Shown here piece after piece: positions 60,984 to 62,808 of a stretch of 62,808 bases of DNA. A model generated the notes under the pieces. That model had not been told where the DNA came from. It worked only from the letters and a program-made list of their open reading frames with translations, and did no database searches. The translations under genes and the position numbers were made by a program. Each line of letters opens with the position of its first letter. The stretch's first letter is position 1. Source of the DNA: Bog-793 sp035625025 (GTDB lineage Bacteria; Actinomycetota; Acidimicrobiia; Acidimicrobiales; Bog-793); the NCBI GenBank assembly GCA_035625025.1, contig DASPQJ010000032.1, forward strand, positions 1-62,808. Reading direction: 5' to 3'.

Positions 60984-61383
60984 CGCCACCCGCTCCTTTC
61001 TCGTCACCTCTGATTCAGCGGCCGATCGCGCGTGATCACGCCGCAGCCACCGAAGGAGCACGTCAGTCCCCGTATCGTAACGACGGCACAGCGGGCGATC
61101 GGCCTCGGCCGGGCACGGGCGACCCGTCGCGGACCAATCTCGATGAGACTCGCCGCCAGACCTGGTCCGATGAGCCGCACGTCACGCCGGGTGAGCGGAT
61201 GTCACCGGTTTCCGACCCAAGCCGGTGGCGAATCCGGCAGAATCTAGTAGTTCGGCGCGGTCGAGTTCCGTACCCGGCGCGCAGCGGCCCGGTACCATCA
61301 GGACTGCAGGCGAACTGCTGCCCGGCCGGATTCGACGGGCGCATCGAGGCGAGCAAAGCGCCGGGAGGCGCTGGGAGGCGAGC
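60984..61383. other. 400-bp divergent region between tldD and a DivIVA-like gene
   Basis: No gene supported. It carries the promoters of both neighbours. GGTACCATCAGG near 61300 contains a TACCAT that could serve as a -10 for the rightward gene; no strong -35 is visible. Confidence 0.35.
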
Positions 61384-62307
61384 ATGGAGGAGTCTCGTGC
61401 GTCGCAGGGGGCCGAGGCCACACCGATATTCGGTGCGTATCGTCGCGGCTATGACCCTGAGCAGGTTGATCGCTACGTCGCTGCCCAACAGCGGCGACTG
61501 GACGAGTCGCTGTACCGTGCTTCGGAGGCCGAGCGCAGACTCGCCGCCGCCGTTGGTCAACTCCGTGAACTGCATCGTCGCGTCGCCGCTCTGGAGGACC
61601 ACCGCCGTCCGTCCCAATCGTTCCCCCTCGACGGTGTCGGCGAGCACATCCAGCGGATTTTCGAGGAAGCGCGAGAGGGGGCCGACGCGCTCCGGGAGAA
61701 GACAGAGGTAGAACTGGCGGAGCTCCGCGAGAAGACCGCCGAGGAAGCTCGGACGATCCTCGCCTCGGCCCGCAGCAAAGCTCAACAAATAGAGGCTGAT
61801 GTCGAGCAGCGTCGGCGCGAGCAGCTCGGTCGGATCGAAGAGGACCGTTCTCGGGCCGTTACCCAGCTCACCTACCTCCACGAGCAGCGCAAGAACGCGG
61901 TAGCGGAGCTGCAGAGGCTTCGTGACGTCATCGATTCGACGATTGCCGAGGTCACGACGGCCGACCGCGCCCTGACCGAGGTGCCGAAGAGCGACTCCCC
62001 GCGAGAAGAACTGGAATTCCTTCGGCGTTCGCCGATCAGTGAACGACACCCCTCGATGTCGAACCGCTATCGCGCGACCAGTCTCGACGACACGACTCCC
62101 GTCGGCGAGGGTAAGCCGCCCACAAGGACGCCGGCACGGAGTTTCCGGCCTTCGGCCAATCGCGTTGAGCCCGACACCGCCCGGTTGGTACGGGAGCATC
62201 GAGCCACGATCGCCGCGGAGTCGGATTTCCCACGAGCCCGTGCTGCGATACCACGTCCAGCCGAACGACGGTCAGCGTCGGCGGTCTTCGACTTCGAGGA
62301 GCACTAG
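61384..62307 (+). CDS. DivIVA-domain coiled-coil protein
   Basis: 307 residues. After a short tail it reads F-G-A-Y-R-R-G-Y-D-P-E-Q-V-D-R-Y-V, the DivIVA/Wag31-type domain start (usually F-x-x-x-x-x-G-Y-D-x-x-Q-V-D-x-F). A continuous coiled coil follows, about residues 35-205, rich in Glu/Arg with heptads (E-K-T-E-V-E-L-A-E-L-R-E-K-T). The last ~90 residues are disordered, Arg/Pro/Ser-rich and basic. Such proteins bind curved membrane at poles or septa and organise growth or cell division. ATG 61384 follows ggaggcgagc. It stands alone. Confidence 0.82.
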   Translation: MEESRASQGAEATPIFGAYRRGYDPEQVDRYVAAQQRRLDESLYRASEAERRLAAAVGQLRELHRRVAALEDHRRPSQSFPLDGVGEHIQRIFEEAREGADALREKTEVELAELREKTAEEARTILASARSKAQQIEADVEQRRREQLGRIEEDRSRAVTQLTYLHEQRKNAVAELQRLRDVIDSTIAEVTTADRALTEVPKSDSPREELEFLRRSPISERHPSMSNRYRATSLDDTTPVGEGKPPTRTPARSFRPSANRVEPDTARLVREHRATIAAESDFPRARAAIPRPAERRSASAVFDFEEH

Positions 62308-62450
62308 GCGCCCCAAGACCCAGGGGAAGCTGGTGCACCCCGGTGGCCAGTTCCTCAAGATGGGTTCGGTCGTCCGTCGTCTCCTACGATGCGCTGGACA
62401 GAGTTCGACTTCTTGCGCGGGGTTGCGTCGTGCGCGTGGTCGAGCGGGTT

Positions 62451-62523
62451 GGGCCGCTAGCTCATCGGGAAGAGCAGGGGACTTTTAATCCCAAGGTGCC
62501 GGGATCGAGACCCGGGCGGCCCA
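62451..62523 (+). tRNA. tRNA-Lys (anticodon TTT)
   Basis: 73 nt, no encoded CCA. Acceptor GGGCCGC/GCGGCCC, all paired. D-arm GCTCATCGGGAAGAGC, anticodon loop CTTTTAA with anticodon TTT, T-arm CCGGG-ATCGAGA-CCCGG. One pair at the outer end of the anticodon stem is a mismatch in my alignment; the rest fits. Confidence 0.92.
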
Positions 62524-62808
62524 CAGCTGTTCTTTCGGTTTAGAGGTCGGCAGCTCCGCCGGAACTTACATCAGCTGGTCTCTGGCCCAACAGGCGGCCT
62601 AACAACTTTTGGACCGTTCGATGGAGGGTCAATCGCGGGGAGCATCCGAACACGCCCGGAGAAGGGCCCTGACGCGTTCGAGATCCGCGTCTTCCTCGGC
62701 CGTGACCCTTACGGCCGAGCGTGCCACCGGACGCGCGTGTTCCATGGCACTAGACGCGAGGCCGAGCGGGAGCCGCAAATCTCAGGTGTCCTGCGATCTA
62801 ATCCGGGT
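62524..62808 (-). other. window end, possible small ORF
   Basis: No known gene. On the minus strand a 38-codon ORF from ATG 62745 to a stop at 62629-62631 has a charged, helix-like end (A-E-E-D-A-D-L-E-R-V-R-A-L-L-R-A-C) that could be a real small protein or the tail of a larger one. In-frame residues run upstream to a TTG. I cannot tell which. Confidence 0.25.

Noticed and set aside
1..62808. CRISPR array or prophage
   Set aside because: No regularly spaced repeats and no phage structural, integrase or lysis genes were seen; the only tandem repeat is the 3 x 18-bp coding one.

Overview
This window looks like a chromosomal segment of a high-GC actinobacterium. GTG starts are frequent and stop/start overlaps of the ATGA and GTGA type are common. 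Actinobacterial families recur: cydABDC with split ABC halves, a DUF1918 protein, a DivIVA-like coiled coil, an ECF sigma/anti-sigma pair, and a glutamine synthetase I of the Streptomyces type. Placement in or near the Acidimicrobiia is an inference from gene content only.

Layout. 0-2.6 kb: the start of an S4/Hsp15-like gene, a decayed nitrilase, a small conserved hypothetical and a GNAT acetyltransferase. 3.1-9.1 kb: cydABDC (cytochrome bd quinol oxidase plus its assembly exporter). 9.4-18.7 kb, convergent: a seven-gene heterodisulfide-reductase-like operon, transcribed leftward as hdrB, hdrA1, mvhD, ferredoxin, hdrA2, hdrCB, hdrC. 19-24.8 kb: a secreted repeat lipoprotein-like gene, an ECF sigma/anti-sigma pair, an MgtA-type P-ATPase, and remnants of peptidase E and of a deazaflavin-dependent nitroreductase. 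24.9-35.5 kb: mostly secreted or surface proteins (NlpC/P60, beta-propeller-like, RCC1 repeats), a DUF2254 membrane protein, a Gfo/Idh oxidoreductase and a DUF1918 protein. 36-51.5 kb: a carbohydrate region with an aldo/keto reductase, two LacI regulators, a UgpC/MalK-like ATPase, a LacI-led operon (regulator, binding protein, two permeases, DUF624, GH36 alpha-galactosidase) and a second GH36. 51.6-62.8 kb: glnA, a PyrD-like protein, tRNA-Ala(CGC), moaC, an FmdB-type zinc ribbon, tldE/tldD, a DivIVA-like protein and tRNA-Lys(TTT).

How the genes work together. The Hdr-like operon encodes two different HdrA flavoproteins, one with a GltD-like insertion and one with a fused MvhD domain. It also encodes a separate MvhD, a ferredoxin, HdrB, an HdrC-HdrB fusion and HdrC. 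This is a full set for a soluble flavin-based electron-transfer, possibly bifurcating, complex in an organism that need not be a methanogen. The alpha-galactoside operon has a well-resolved control region: TTGACA-17 bp-CACAAT overlapped and followed by two GTGACCGGTCAC palindromes directly upstream of its own LacI gene. The operon has no ATPase; the orphan UgpC-like gene about 7 kb away on the other strand is the obvious candidate.

Decayed genes are unusually frequent between the intact operons: nitrilase, pepE, a nitroreductase C-terminus, an IS1595-type transposase, a recombinase HTH and an unidentified 0.9-kb stretch. This reflects either real gene decay or residual assembly indels. Read data could separate the two.
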